Positions 11,886 to 18,379 of a stretch of DNA of 18,379 nucleotides are shown in pieces. Numbering within the stretch: position 1 is the stretch's first letter; every line of letters starts with the position of its first letter. The stretch is from Bacillota bacterium (GTDB taxonomy: Bacteria; Bacillota; Clostridia; Clostridiales; Clostridiaceae): contig JAUZPH010000014.1 of NCBI GenBank assembly GCA_030706065.1, forward strand, positions 1-18,379, in the 5' to 3' direction. Position numbers and translations under genes: made by a program. The notes beneath the pieces are model-generated. The model did not search any database and had not been told where the DNA came from. It saw only the letters and a list, made by a program, of their open reading frames with translations.

Positions 11886-13235
11886 ATGTTTAAAAAGATA
11901 TTGATAGCAAACAGGGGGGAAATAGCCGTAAGAATCATCAGGGCCTGCCGTGAGATGAATATTGCCACGGTGGCGGTGTATTCCGAGGCTGACAGGGATG
12001 CCCTTCACACACAGCTGGCAGATGAGGCTGTGTGTATAGGTCCTGCTACCTCCAAGGACAGTTATTTGAACATATACAATATTTTAAGCGCCACCGTGCT
12101 TTCCGGTGCGGAGGCCATACATCCCGGCTTCGGCTTTTTATCCGAAAACAGTAAATTTGCAAAGATGTGCAGGGAGTGTAATATAACCTTCATAGGCCCG
12201 GATCCGGAGGCCATAGACCTTATGGGAAACAAGGCCAATGCGAGGGATGTTATGAAAAAGGCGGGGATACCGGTAATTCCCGGTTCCGATGGAGCTCTTG
12301 AAAGCGAAGAGCATGCCCTTAAGATGGCAGAGGAAATCGGTTATCCAGTTATGATTAAAGCGGCGGCCGGCGGCGGCGGAAGAGGCATAAGAATAGTATT
12401 CGAAAAAGGTGAGCTCCAGAAAGCTTATAACACCGCAAAGTCCGAAGCTGCTGCCTGCTTTGCAGATGATACATTATATATGGAAAAGTACATTAATAAG
12501 CCTCACCATATTGAATTTCAGATCCTTGGGGATCAGTTCGGCAACATTATTCATCTCGGTGAGAGGGACTGTTCCATTCAGAGGAGAAATCAAAAGGTGG
12601 TGGAGGAAGCTCCATCACTGCTTCTTGATGATAAAATGAGAAAAGTGATGGGCGAAGCTGCAGTAAAGGCGGCAAGAACTGTTGGGTATTACAATGCAGG
12701 AACTATTGAATTCCTTGTAGACAGCGATAGAAATTACTATTTCATGGAGATGAACACTAGAGTTCAGGTGGAACATCCTATCACTGAGTTTATTTCCGGG
12801 GTGGATATTGTAAAGCAGCAGCTCAGGATTGCGGCAGGGGAAAGGCTGGACCTATGTCAGGACGATATAGTACTTAGAGGCCATGCCATCGAATGCAGAA
12901 TAAATGCAGAGGACCCCAGCAAGGACTTCAGACCCTCTCCGGGTAAGATCAGCGGGCTGCACCTGCCGGGAGGACCGGGAGTGAGAATCGACAGTGCCGT
13001 ATACCAAGGGTATATAATTCCTCCATACTATGATTCCATGATTGCTAAGCTCATTGTTCATGCTGACAGCAGGGACGAAGCCATTGCCAGGATGAGAAGA
13101 GCCCTTGGTGAAATGATAGTAGAGGGACTGGAGACAAACGTAGAATTTCAGTTTGATATATTGAGTAACGAAAGCTTTAAGGCAGGAGACTATGATACTT
13201 CATTTTTAAAAGATAAGTTGGTGAAGAATGAATGA
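11886..13235 (+). CDS. accC: Biotin carboxylase subunit of acetyl-CoA carboxylase
   Basis: This 449-residue ATP-grasp enzyme carboxylates the biotin carried by AccB using bicarbonate and ATP. Motifs in order: KILIANRGEIAVRIIRACRE at the N-terminus, IHPGFGFLSEN, the glycine-rich ATP loop KAAAGGGGRGIR, GERDCSIQRRNQKVVEEAPS, YFMEMNTRVQVEHPITE and HAIECRINAEDP. Its length matches E. coli AccC (449). GGAGGAG lies 5 nt upstream of ATG 11886. The stop overlaps the accD start as ATGA. The fabZ-accC gap holds repeat copy 5, so accCDA could differ in expression from the upstream genes. Confidence 0.98.
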   Translation: MFKKILIANRGEIAVRIIRACREMNIATVAVYSEADRDALHTQLADEAVCIGPATSKDSYLNIYNILSATVLSGAEAIHPGFGFLSENSKFAKMCRECNITFIGPDPEAIDLMGNKANARDVMKKAGIPVIPGSDGALESEEHALKMAEEIGYPVMIKAAAGGGGRGIRIVFEKGELQKAYNTAKSEAAACFADDTLYMEKYINKPHHIEFQILGDQFGNIIHLGERDCSIQRRNQKVVEEAPSLLLDDKMRKVMGEAAVKAARTVGYYNAGTIEFLVDSDRNYYFMEMNTRVQVEHPITEFISGVDIVKQQLRIAAGERLDLCQDDIVLRGHAIECRINAEDPSKDFRPSPGKISGLHLPGGPGVRIDSAVYQGYIIPPYYDSMIAKLIVHADSRDEAIARMRRALGEMIVEGLETNVEFQFDILSNESFKAGDYDTSFLKDKLVKNE

Positions 13236-14104
13236 TTAAGGACTTGTTTAAAAAGCAGAAATATATCACTGTAAGCACTACAGCCCTGGAACAGAAGAGT
13301 GAGGAACAAAAGCCGGTTATACCTGAGGGACTTTGGATCAAGTGCTCAAGCTGCGGGAAGATTCTCTACAAAAGTGACGTAGAGGAAAACATGCAGGTCT
13401 GCAGCAATTGTAATTATCATTTCAGGCTCTCTGCCTGGGACAGAATAAGATATATTCTGGACAGAGATTCCTTTATGGAATTTGATCAAAATATGAAAAG
13501 TGCCAATCCTATAGCCTTTGAAGGCTATGAAAAGAAAATAAATTCAGCCATGGATAGCACCGGTATGAATGAGGCAGTAATAACGGGCAGGGGAATGATA
13601 AGAGGCACCGATACAGTCATAGGAGTTATGGACAGCAACTTTATGATGGGCAGCATGGGAACCGTTGTGGGTGAAAAACTTGCAAGGGCTGTTGAATATG
13701 CCACGGTAAAGGGGCTTCCTGTAATAATATTCACCTGTTCCGGTGGGGCAAGAATGCAGGAGGGAATAGTTTCACTGATGCAGATGGCAAAGGTTAGCGG
13801 AGCCCTGGCAAAACATAATGAAGCAGGCCTGCTTTATATAACGGTATTGACAGACCCCACCACCGGCGGTGTCACAGCCAGCTTTGCCATGCTTGGCGAT
13901 ATAATACTTTCAGAACCGGGGGCTTTGATTGGTTTTGCCGGAAAGAGAGTAATACAGAATACCATCAAGCAGGAGCTGCCGGAAGGCTTTCAGACTGCTG
14001 AGTTTCTTCTGCAGAAGGGTTTCATCGATATGATAGTCCCGAGAAAGGAACTGAGAAGCGCTCTGGCAGATATATTGATGCTTCACAGCGAGGGGGTTAG
14101 GTGA
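13232..14104 (+). CDS. accD: Acetyl-CoA carboxylase carboxyltransferase beta subunit
   Basis: The 290-residue subunit forms half of the carboxyltransferase that moves carboxyl from biotin to acetyl-CoA. A four-cysteine zinc ribbon (Cys38, Cys41, Cys57, Cys60) precedes the crotonase-like domain with FTCSGGARMQEG and TDPTTGGVTASFAMLGD. Both are defining features of bacterial AccD. It overlaps accC by 4 bp (ATGA) and accA by 4 bp (GTGA), so the three subunits are probably translationally coupled. Confidence 0.97.
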   Translation: MIKDLFKKQKYITVSTTALEQKSEEQKPVIPEGLWIKCSSCGKILYKSDVEENMQVCSNCNYHFRLSAWDRIRYILDRDSFMEFDQNMKSANPIAFEGYEKKINSAMDSTGMNEAVITGRGMIRGTDTVIGVMDSNFMMGSMGTVVGEKLARAVEYATVKGLPVIIFTCSGGARMQEGIVSLMQMAKVSGALAKHNEAGLLYITVLTDPTTGGVTASFAMLGDIILSEPGALIGFAGKRVIQNTIKQELPEGFQTAEFLLQKGFIDMIVPRKELRSALADILMLHSEGVR

Positions 14105-14925
14105 TTATGGCCGTAGGTTCAAATAAAGAAAAAGAGGCTTGGGAAAAGGTCAACCTGGCCCGTGCCCTGGAAAGGCCCTCTGCCAAGCAGTATATAGACC
14201 GGATTTTCGATAATTTTATGGAGTTTCACGGAGACAGAAGCTTTGCCGATGATCCTGCCATCATCGGTGGAATAGCATCACTGGAGGGCAGGCCCGTCAC
14301 AGTGATAGGCCAGCAAAAGGGAGAGAACACCAAGGAGAACATATTCAGAAACTTCGGCTGTCCTAACCCTGAAGGCTACAGAAAATCCTTAAGGCTTATG
14401 AAGCAGGCGGAAAAGTTTAACAGGCCTGTAATATGCATTGTTGATACCCAGGGAGCCTACTGCGGCATTGGTGCGGAAGAACGGGGAGAAGGAGAGGCAA
14501 TCGCCAGAAACCTGATTACCATGATGAACCTCAGAGTTCCCATCATATCCGTTGTAATCGGCCAGGGAGGAAGCGGCGGCGCGCTGGCTCTGGCGGTGGC
14601 CGATGAGGTATGGATGCTTGAAAATTCCATTTACTCTATTTTATCTCCTGAGGGCTTTGCCAGCATATTGTGGAAAGATGCCTCAAGGGCAAAGGAAGCC
14701 GCAGCCATCATGAAGATGACCGCGGAGGATCTCTTGAGTTTAAAGGTTATTGACAAGATTATCAAGGAGCCCAGCGGCGGAGCACAAAAAAATGTAGATG
14801 CTGTTGCCAAATCCTTGAAAGACAGATTTGTTTCAACATTGAATAAACTGTGCATAACCGATAAGGATGAATTGCTTTCAAAACGCTATGAAAAGTTCCG
14901 GAAAATTGGGCAGTATACAGAATAA
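14101..14925 (+). CDS. accA: Acetyl-CoA carboxylase carboxyltransferase alpha subunit
   Basis: The 274-residue AccA-type subunit pairs with AccD in the alpha2-beta2 carboxyltransferase. The N-terminal WEKVNLARALERPSAKQYID, the central FGCPNPEGYRKSLRLMKQAE, VDTQGAYCGIGAEERGEGEA and the oxyanion-hole segment VIGQGGSGGALALAVAD are characteristic. It is shorter than E. coli AccA (319) mainly at the N-terminus, as is common in Bacillota. The GTG at 14101 overlaps the accD stop; AGGGGG (14091-14096) lies 4 nt before it and 10 nt before an alternative ATG at 14107, so the exact start is uncertain by two codons. A strong terminator 27 nt after the stop ends the operon. Confidence 0.96.
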   Translation: MIMAVGSNKEKEAWEKVNLARALERPSAKQYIDRIFDNFMEFHGDRSFADDPAIIGGIASLEGRPVTVIGQQKGENTKENIFRNFGCPNPEGYRKSLRLMKQAEKFNRPVICIVDTQGAYCGIGAEERGEGEAIARNLITMMNLRVPIISVVIGQGGSGGALALAVADEVWMLENSIYSILSPEGFASILWKDASRAKEAAAIMKMTAEDLLSLKVIDKIIKEPSGGAQKNVDAVAKSLKDRFVSTLNKLCITDKDELLSKRYEKFRKIGQYTE

Positions 14926-14952
14926 AATATAAATATATATGTATAAATATAA

Positions 14953-14980
14953 AAAAGTCCTTGTGCAAACAAGGACTTTT
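14953..14980 (+). terminator. Rho-independent terminator of the fab-acc operon
   Basis: AAAAGTCCTTGT (14953-14964) and ACAAGGACTTTT (14969-14980) form a perfect 12-bp stem closed by GCAA, followed by ATTATATAATG. The flanking A and T runs would allow it to work in either direction. Confidence 0.9.
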
Positions 14981-15042
14981 ATTATATAATGAATGTATAA
15001 ATAAACATAAAATCTGTATAAATATTAATTGGGGGTTTTATT

Positions 15043-16026
15043 ATGCCGGAAAAATTAAAAGGAAGAAGCTTCTTGACACTGTTGGATTTTACTCCTTCCG
15101 AAATAAGATACCTCCTGGATCTGGGACACAGCCTTAAGAATAAAAAGAAGTCTGGATCCAGGGAGAAGCTGCTGGAGGGAAAGAATATAGTGCTTTTATT
15201 TGAAAAGACATCTACGAGAACAAGATGTGCTTTTGAAGTGGCGGCCTATGATGAGGGTGCACATGTCACTTATCTCACCAATTCCCAGATAGGCAAGAAG
15301 GAATCCATTGAGGACAGCGCCATGGTGCTGGGAAGAATGTTTGACGGCATAGAGTTTAGAGGTTTTGAACAGTCTACAGTGGAAACTTTAGCGGAAATGT
15401 CAGGTATTCCTGTGTGGAACGGACTCACAGACAATGACCATCCTACACAGATTCTGGCAGATTTCATGACTATAGAGGAACATATATATAAGCCTTTGAA
15501 GGACATTACCCTGACTTTTGTCGGCGATGCAAGGAATAATATGTCCAATGCCCTGATGTACGGCTGCGCTAAGATGGGAATGAAATATATAGCCTATGGC
15601 CCAAAGGAATTGTGGCCGGACAGCGGAGTTGTAGCAGTGGCAAAAGATATAGCTGCCGTTACCGGAGCCGAGATAGTGGTTACGGACGATATTAAAGATA
15701 TAGCAGGAACGGATGCCATTTACACCGATATCTGGGCTTCCATGGGAGAAGAGGACAAGATTCCTGAAAGGGTCAAGCTTCTTTCACCATACAAGGTTAC
15801 AATGGATATGCTCAAGGCATCGAAAAATGAAAATGTTATATTTATGCACTGCCTTCCTGCCTACCATGACTTCTATACCGAGACTGCAAAATATTATTGG
15901 GAAGAGCTTGGAATAGATATTCGTGAAGTTGAGGATGAGGTTTTCAAGAGCAAACACTCTGTAGTCTTTGACGAAGCGGAAAACAGATTGCATTCAATAA
16001 AGGCCGTTATGGTTGCAACACTTTAA
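15043..16026 (+). CDS. argF: Ornithine carbamoyltransferase
   Basis: This 327-residue enzyme makes citrulline and phosphate from ornithine and carbamoyl phosphate, in arginine synthesis or, in reverse, in the arginine deiminase pathway. The carbamoyl-phosphate motif FEKTSTRTRCAFE, the ornithine-related NDNDHPTQILADF, the VGDARNNMSNAL segment and FMHCLPAYHDFYTE are diagnostic. GGGGG (15031-15035) precedes the ATG by 7 nt. It appears monocistronic: terminators stand at 14953-14980 and 16038-16075. A possible -10 TATAAT at 14985-14990 has only a weak -35 inside the upstream terminator, and I see no convincing ArgR box. No other arg or arc genes are in the window, so anabolic versus catabolic (argF versus arcB) use cannot be settled. 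Confidence 0.94.
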   Translation: MPEKLKGRSFLTLLDFTPSEIRYLLDLGHSLKNKKKSGSREKLLEGKNIVLLFEKTSTRTRCAFEVAAYDEGAHVTYLTNSQIGKKESIEDSAMVLGRMFDGIEFRGFEQSTVETLAEMSGIPVWNGLTDNDHPTQILADFMTIEEHIYKPLKDITLTFVGDARNNMSNALMYGCAKMGMKYIAYGPKELWPDSGVVAVAKDIAAVTGAEIVVTDDIKDIAGTDAIYTDIWASMGEEDKIPERVKLLSPYKVTMDMLKASKNENVIFMHCLPAYHDFYTETAKYYWEELGIDIREVEDEVFKSKHSVVFDEAENRLHSIKAVMVATL

Positions 16027-16037
16027 TATTTGGAAAT

Positions 16038-16075
16038 AAGGAAGCCTGTCAGTGTTTTTTCTGACAGGCTTCCTT
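16038..16075 (+). terminator. Rho-independent terminator after argF
   Basis: AAGGAAGCCTGTCAG (16038-16052) and CTGACAGGCTTCCTT (16061-16075) form a perfect 15-bp stem with an 8-nt T-rich loop, followed by TTGCTG. It begins 12 nt after the argF stop. Confidence 0.92.
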
Positions 16076-16140
16076 TTGCTGATTACCCATAAATTCTTCT
16101 TCAAAGAATGAGTTTATGGTAAAAAAAGCAATAAGAGGTA

Positions 16141-16169
16141 TTGACAAACAGTATATCATTTAATAATAT
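16141..16169 (+). promoter_or_regulatory. Promoter of the PadR-DUF2812 operon
   Basis: A consensus TTGACA (16141-16146) is followed after 17 bp by TAATAT (16164-16169). A better -10, TATAAT at 16169-16174, is 22 bp away and too far. Inverted-repeat arms overlap the promoter. Confidence 0.6.
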
Positions 16170-16200
16170 ATAATTAAAAGATATATCTTTAAATGATATA
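16152..16200 (+). promoter_or_regulatory. Nested palindromic operator, probably for PadR
   Basis: A perfect 12-bp inverted repeat, TATATCATTTAA (16152-16163) and TTAAATGATATA (16189-16200), encloses a perfect 14-bp palindrome AAAGATATATCTTT (16177-16190). The left arm lies between -35 and -10 and the inner palindrome covers the likely transcription start. PadR regulators commonly autorepress from such sites. The assignment is by position. Confidence 0.6.
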
Positions 16201-16221
16201 AAATTAAATTGAGGTGATAGC

Positions 16222-16569
16222 TTGGCTAGAGGAAAATCCCTGGATGATGAGATTTTAACAGATTCGACCTATTATATTCTTCTGTCTTTAGTAAGCCCTA
16301 TGCATGGTTATGGAATTATGCAGAAGGTTAAGGAGCTTTCGGAGGGGCAGATGATAATAGGGCCGGCAAGTTTGTATACAATAGTAAAAAAGCTTCAGGA
16401 TGCCGGCTTAATCAAGCTGCTAGACGACGATGAGGAAAGGAAAAAGACCTACGGTCTGACACAGGGGGGAAAAGAGATATTAAAAAAGGATATAAAGAGA
16501 AGAACAGCTATGGTGGAGCATGGGATAGAAGCATTAAAGTATTTGGAGGAGGGAAATGAGAATGGGTAG
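16222..16569 (+). CDS. PadR-family transcriptional regulator
   Basis: This 115-residue winged-helix protein has the PadR N-terminal domain: YYILLSLVSPMHGYGIMQKV, then GPASLYTIVKKLQDAGLIKL as the recognition helix region, and DEERKKTYGLTQGGKEIL as the wing and following helix. The last ~25 residues form a short dimerization helix, as in the small PadR subfamily. The start is TTG at 16222, well placed 3 nt after GAGGTGAT. The gene overlaps the DUF2812 gene by 14 bp. Such pairs are common in Clostridia, where PadR usually responds to small hydrophobic or antimicrobial compounds; the ligand here is unknown. Confidence 0.9.
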   Translation: MARGKSLDDEILTDSTYYILLSLVSPMHGYGIMQKVKELSEGQMIIGPASLYTIVKKLQDAGLIKLLDDDEERKKTYGLTQGGKEILKKDIKRRTAMVEHGIEALKYLEEGNENG

Positions 16570-17125
16570 TGAGGTCAAATATATAATGAATAATGGATTG
16601 GCCTTTGATGAAGAAAGGACAATGAAAAGATTAAGGAATATGGCCGAAGAAGGTTGGATACTTTCGGATATGTCTATGTTCAGATATAAACTTGTCAAGG
16701 GAGAACCCCAAAAACTAATTTATTCTATGGACTACAAAGAACTGAAAAAAGATGGAGAGGAATATTTTGAATACTTTAAAGCCGGCGGCTGGGAGCATAT
16801 GTGCTCTTATGGGCCCTTTCATTTCTTTGCTGCGGAACCGGGCACAGTCCCTATATATACTGATAGAGAAAGCCATTTGGAGAAATATAAAAGTCCTAAT
16901 AAAACATATCTCAGGGCATTGATAATCTGCATCGTAAGCCTTTTAATAATATGGTGCGCAGAATCTATCATAAGTAAAGGGATGAGTGACGGATTAATCA
17001 AACAGGCCCTGCAGATGATTTTGCAAATTGCCGGTATAATGTTCGTTGGAGCGGCAGTACCTTGTCTGATGGTTACAACTGCATATTTTTTCAGAAAGCA
17101 CAGGGTGCCGCTGAAGAAGGATTAA
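16556..17125 (+). CDS. DUF2812 membrane protein
   Basis: The 189-residue protein has a soluble N-terminal domain (about 1-115) rich in aromatic and charged residues, with the DUF2812-like pattern of an N-terminal KRLRNMAEEGWILSDM and a YSMDYKELKKD/EYFEYFKAGGWEHM stretch. Two predicted transmembrane helices follow (about 119-138 and 155-178) and the tail ends RKHRVPLKKD. DUF2812 proteins often accompany PadR regulators; no biochemical function is established to my knowledge. ATG 16556 follows GGAGGAGGG and overlaps the PadR gene. The TAA stop coincides with the first bases of a solitary 98 bp-repeat arm at 17123, so the original C-terminus may have been altered. Confidence 0.83.
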   Translation: MRMGSEVKYIMNNGLAFDEERTMKRLRNMAEEGWILSDMSMFRYKLVKGEPQKLIYSMDYKELKKDGEEYFEYFKAGGWEHMCSYGPFHFFAAEPGTVPIYTDRESHLEKYKSPNKTYLRALIICIVSLLIIWCAESIISKGMSDGLIKQALQMILQIAGIMFVGAAVPCLMVTTAYFFRKHRVPLKKD

Positions 17126-17137
17126 ATTTACGCATCT
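17123..17137. repeat. Solitary arm of the 98 bp palindromic repeat (probable remnant)
   Basis: TAAATTTACGCATCT matches the right-hand arm TAAATTTCCGCATCT at 14 of 15 positions. No partner arm is visible nearby. The first three bases are the stop codon of the DUF2812 gene. The following bases ATTTATAAAG recall the AT-rich ATAT/ATAA flank found on the same side of the full copies. Confidence 0.5.
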
Positions 17138-17177
17138 ATTTATAAAGTAAGCAAATATATGTATAAGGCAGACTAAG

Positions 17178-18379
17178 GCTATGTTGTAAATTAGTGATAT
17201 ACACTGATTTAGACAAGCTTAAAGTGTCAATAATCTAACTATAGAGTACTGGAGTGTATGAAAAAAGTAGTTAGAGGTGATACATATGATAGATGAAAAG
17301 AAAAGAAGTGATAAAATTTTTGAAGCCATTAAGTCCCTAAAGCCTTCACAGATAAAATATTTGGAGGATTCTTTATTACTTCCAGAAACTGCTGTACCGG
17401 AAGAAAATCAGCACGAAAGCGTTCATGATAGCTCTTTGGTTTGTCCTAAATGCGGCAGTTTCTCCATTGTCAAGTTCGGCAGAAACAGGCTGGGCAAGCA
17501 GCGGTACAAGTGCAAAACCTGCAAAAGGAGCTTTGTCATACCTTCAAAATCTCCTTTAAGATGCAGTAAAAAAGCAGTTCAGCAGTGGCTTCTCTACATG
17601 GAGTGCATGGCCAAAGGCATGTCCATACGAAAGTCCGCCGCTGTAGTTGGCATAAATATGAAAACCTCTTTCTATTGGAGGCACAAAATATTAAATGCTC
17701 TAAAGTCGGAAATGAAAGACAATCTTTCTGGAATAGTAGAGATTGACGAAACAGCCATTCCGGAAAGTTTCAAAGGGAATCATTCAAAGGATGAGGATTT
17801 TTACATGGGAAGGAAGCCGAGGAAACGGGGGGTAAAGCTGTCGGAAACCTATACAGTAAGAAGGGTGAGAGTAATGTGTTGCCTGGACAGGGGTAAAGGC
17901 ATATATTCTCTGGTTACAGGAAGAGAGAGACCAGGTATTCAGCAGCTCATAAGCCTTCTCAAGGACAGGGTAAAAAAAGGTTCCACCATCTGTACAAACA
18001 ACAATGCTGCATATAGCACCGCAGCAAGGGAGCTTGACCTCAAGCTTTACAAGCTTGCTTATTCAAATCAGGTGATAGAAGAAACCTACCATAATCAAAA
18101 GGCCAAGTCCTTTGGAAGAGAGCTCAAAAGGTTTCTGGTGGGTTTTAACGGTGTCGCCACTAAATATCTAAACAATTATATAATATGGCTCAAGTGGAAC
18201 TGCTTGAGGAAGGTTTGTAAATCAGGCTTCAGCGTGACGGAAATGCTTCTCGTCGTGGCCTTCAGCAGTGTATGCCTCAGGGTTTACGATCTTAGATCTG
18301 TGAGTTCCATGCCGGAAATGTCATGCTGTTAAGTATAAAGATTGTCCATAAACCAACTACCACTATTTTGGAACAGAGC
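17178..18379 (+). mobile_element. IS1595-family insertion sequence (right end at window edge)
   Basis: About 1.2 kb with a single transposase gene. The left end GCTATGTTGTAAATTAGTGAT (17178-17198) matches the reverse complement of the last 21 bases of the window, GCTCTGTTCCAAAATAGTGGT, at 16 of 21 positions. A GCTCTGTTCC-like terminus fits this family. The right end coincides with the window end, so one or two terminal bases and the target duplication cannot be checked. It lies 52 bp after the DUF2812 stop. Confidence 0.72.
17286..18332 (+). CDS. IS1595-family (ISXO2-like) transposase, probably catalytically impaired
   Basis: This 348-residue transposase has an N-terminal zinc ribbon (Cys53, Cys56, Cys76, Cys79: CPKCGSFSIVKFG and CKTCKRSF), a helix-turn-helix-like segment (WLLYMECMAKGMSIRKSAAV, about 101-120) and an ISXO2-like RNase H domain. 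The first catalytic residue is Asp154 in GIVEIDET. Where the family usually has TDxxxxY, this protein reads TNNNAAY, placing Asn238 at the second Asp. At the third position, normally N or E before SxxxxLK, there is Lys274 (QKAKSFGRELK). The C-terminal FNGVATKYLNNYIIWLKW is well conserved. AGAGGTGA lies 5 nt before ATG 17286; a GTG at 17277 is the alternative. The frame is intact, so loss of activity is inferred only from motif comparison. Confidence 0.85.
   Translation: MIDEKKRSDKIFEAIKSLKPSQIKYLEDSLLLPETAVPEENQHESVHDSSLVCPKCGSFSIVKFGRNRLGKQRYKCKTCKRSFVIPSKSPLRCSKKAVQQWLLYMECMAKGMSIRKSAAVVGINMKTSFYWRHKILNALKSEMKDNLSGIVEIDETAIPESFKGNHSKDEDFYMGRKPRKRGVKLSETYTVRRVRVMCCLDRGKGIYSLVTGRERPGIQQLISLLKDRVKKGSTICTNNNAAYSTAARELDLKLYKLAYSNQVIEETYHNQKAKSFGRELKRFLVGFNGVATKYLNNYIIWLKWNCLRKVCKSGFSVTEMLLVVAFSSVCLRVYDLRSVSSMPEMSCC

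Noticed and set aside
11790..12008. Minus-strand open frame across repeat copy 5 and the accC start
   Set aside because: It is antisense to accC, lacks a ribosome binding site, and its similarity to the 1894-2085 frame comes from the shared repeat.
14981..15042. ArgR operator upstream of argF
   Set aside because: The region is very AT-rich and contains TATAAATA-like runs, but no symmetric TGAAT/ATTCA-type box could be aligned with confidence.
16083..16122. Imperfect stem TTACCCATAAA / TTTATGGTAA after the argF terminator
   Set aside because: The stem has a bulge and is followed by an A-run instead of a T-run on the plus strand; no minus-strand gene ends here. It is too weak to assign.

Overview
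The window looks like a chromosomal segment from a low-GC Gram-positive bacterium, most likely class Clostridia (Bacillota). Coding sequences are purine-rich, Shine-Dalgarno sites are strong (GGAGG or AGGAGG), intergenic DNA is AT-rich, a TTG start is used, and the fatty-acid locus has the FabT/FabK layout known from streptococci and clostridia. I cannot name the species.

Layout: (1) 1-441: a CsoR/CstR-family repressor with its own promoter and operator. (2) 417-1630, minus strand: a two-gene split ThrE-type exporter (YjjP/YjjB-like) that converges on the repressor and shares a bidirectional terminator with it. (3) 1631-2090: a promoter region for both directions that holds two copies of a ~98 bp palindromic repeat. 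(4) 2091-4649: glyA, a flavin reductase-like protein and a PHP-type histidinol phosphatase. (5) 4650-5145: a gene-free stretch with one unrelated palindrome, two further copies of the 98 bp repeat (one carrying a nested hairpin), and the fab promoter with tandem FabT-type operators. (6) 5146-14925: a complete type II fatty-acid synthesis operon, fabT-fabH-acpP-fabK-fabD-fabG-fabF-accB-fabZ-accC-accD-accA, with a fifth repeat copy between fabZ and accC. (7) 15043-16026: argF with terminators on both sides. (8) 16222-17125: a PadR regulator overlapping a DUF2812 membrane protein. (9) 17178 to the window end: an IS1595-family insertion sequence whose transposase appears to have lost catalytic residues.

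The fab locus is self-contained. AccABCD makes malonyl-CoA, FabD loads it onto AcpP, FabH starts the chain, FabF elongates, and FabG, FabZ and FabK complete each reduction cycle. FabT probably represses the whole operon through sites over the transcription start. No fabA, fabM or fabI is present.

The most interesting unexplained signal is the ~98 bp palindromic repeat: five copies, in both orientations, always between genes, with a likely remnant at 17123. Several base changes are matched by complementary changes on the opposite arm, including four pairs in the diverged copy at 4839-4986. This suggests that the folded structure is what is maintained. One copy lies in the predicted glyA leader and one lies inside the fab operon mRNA.
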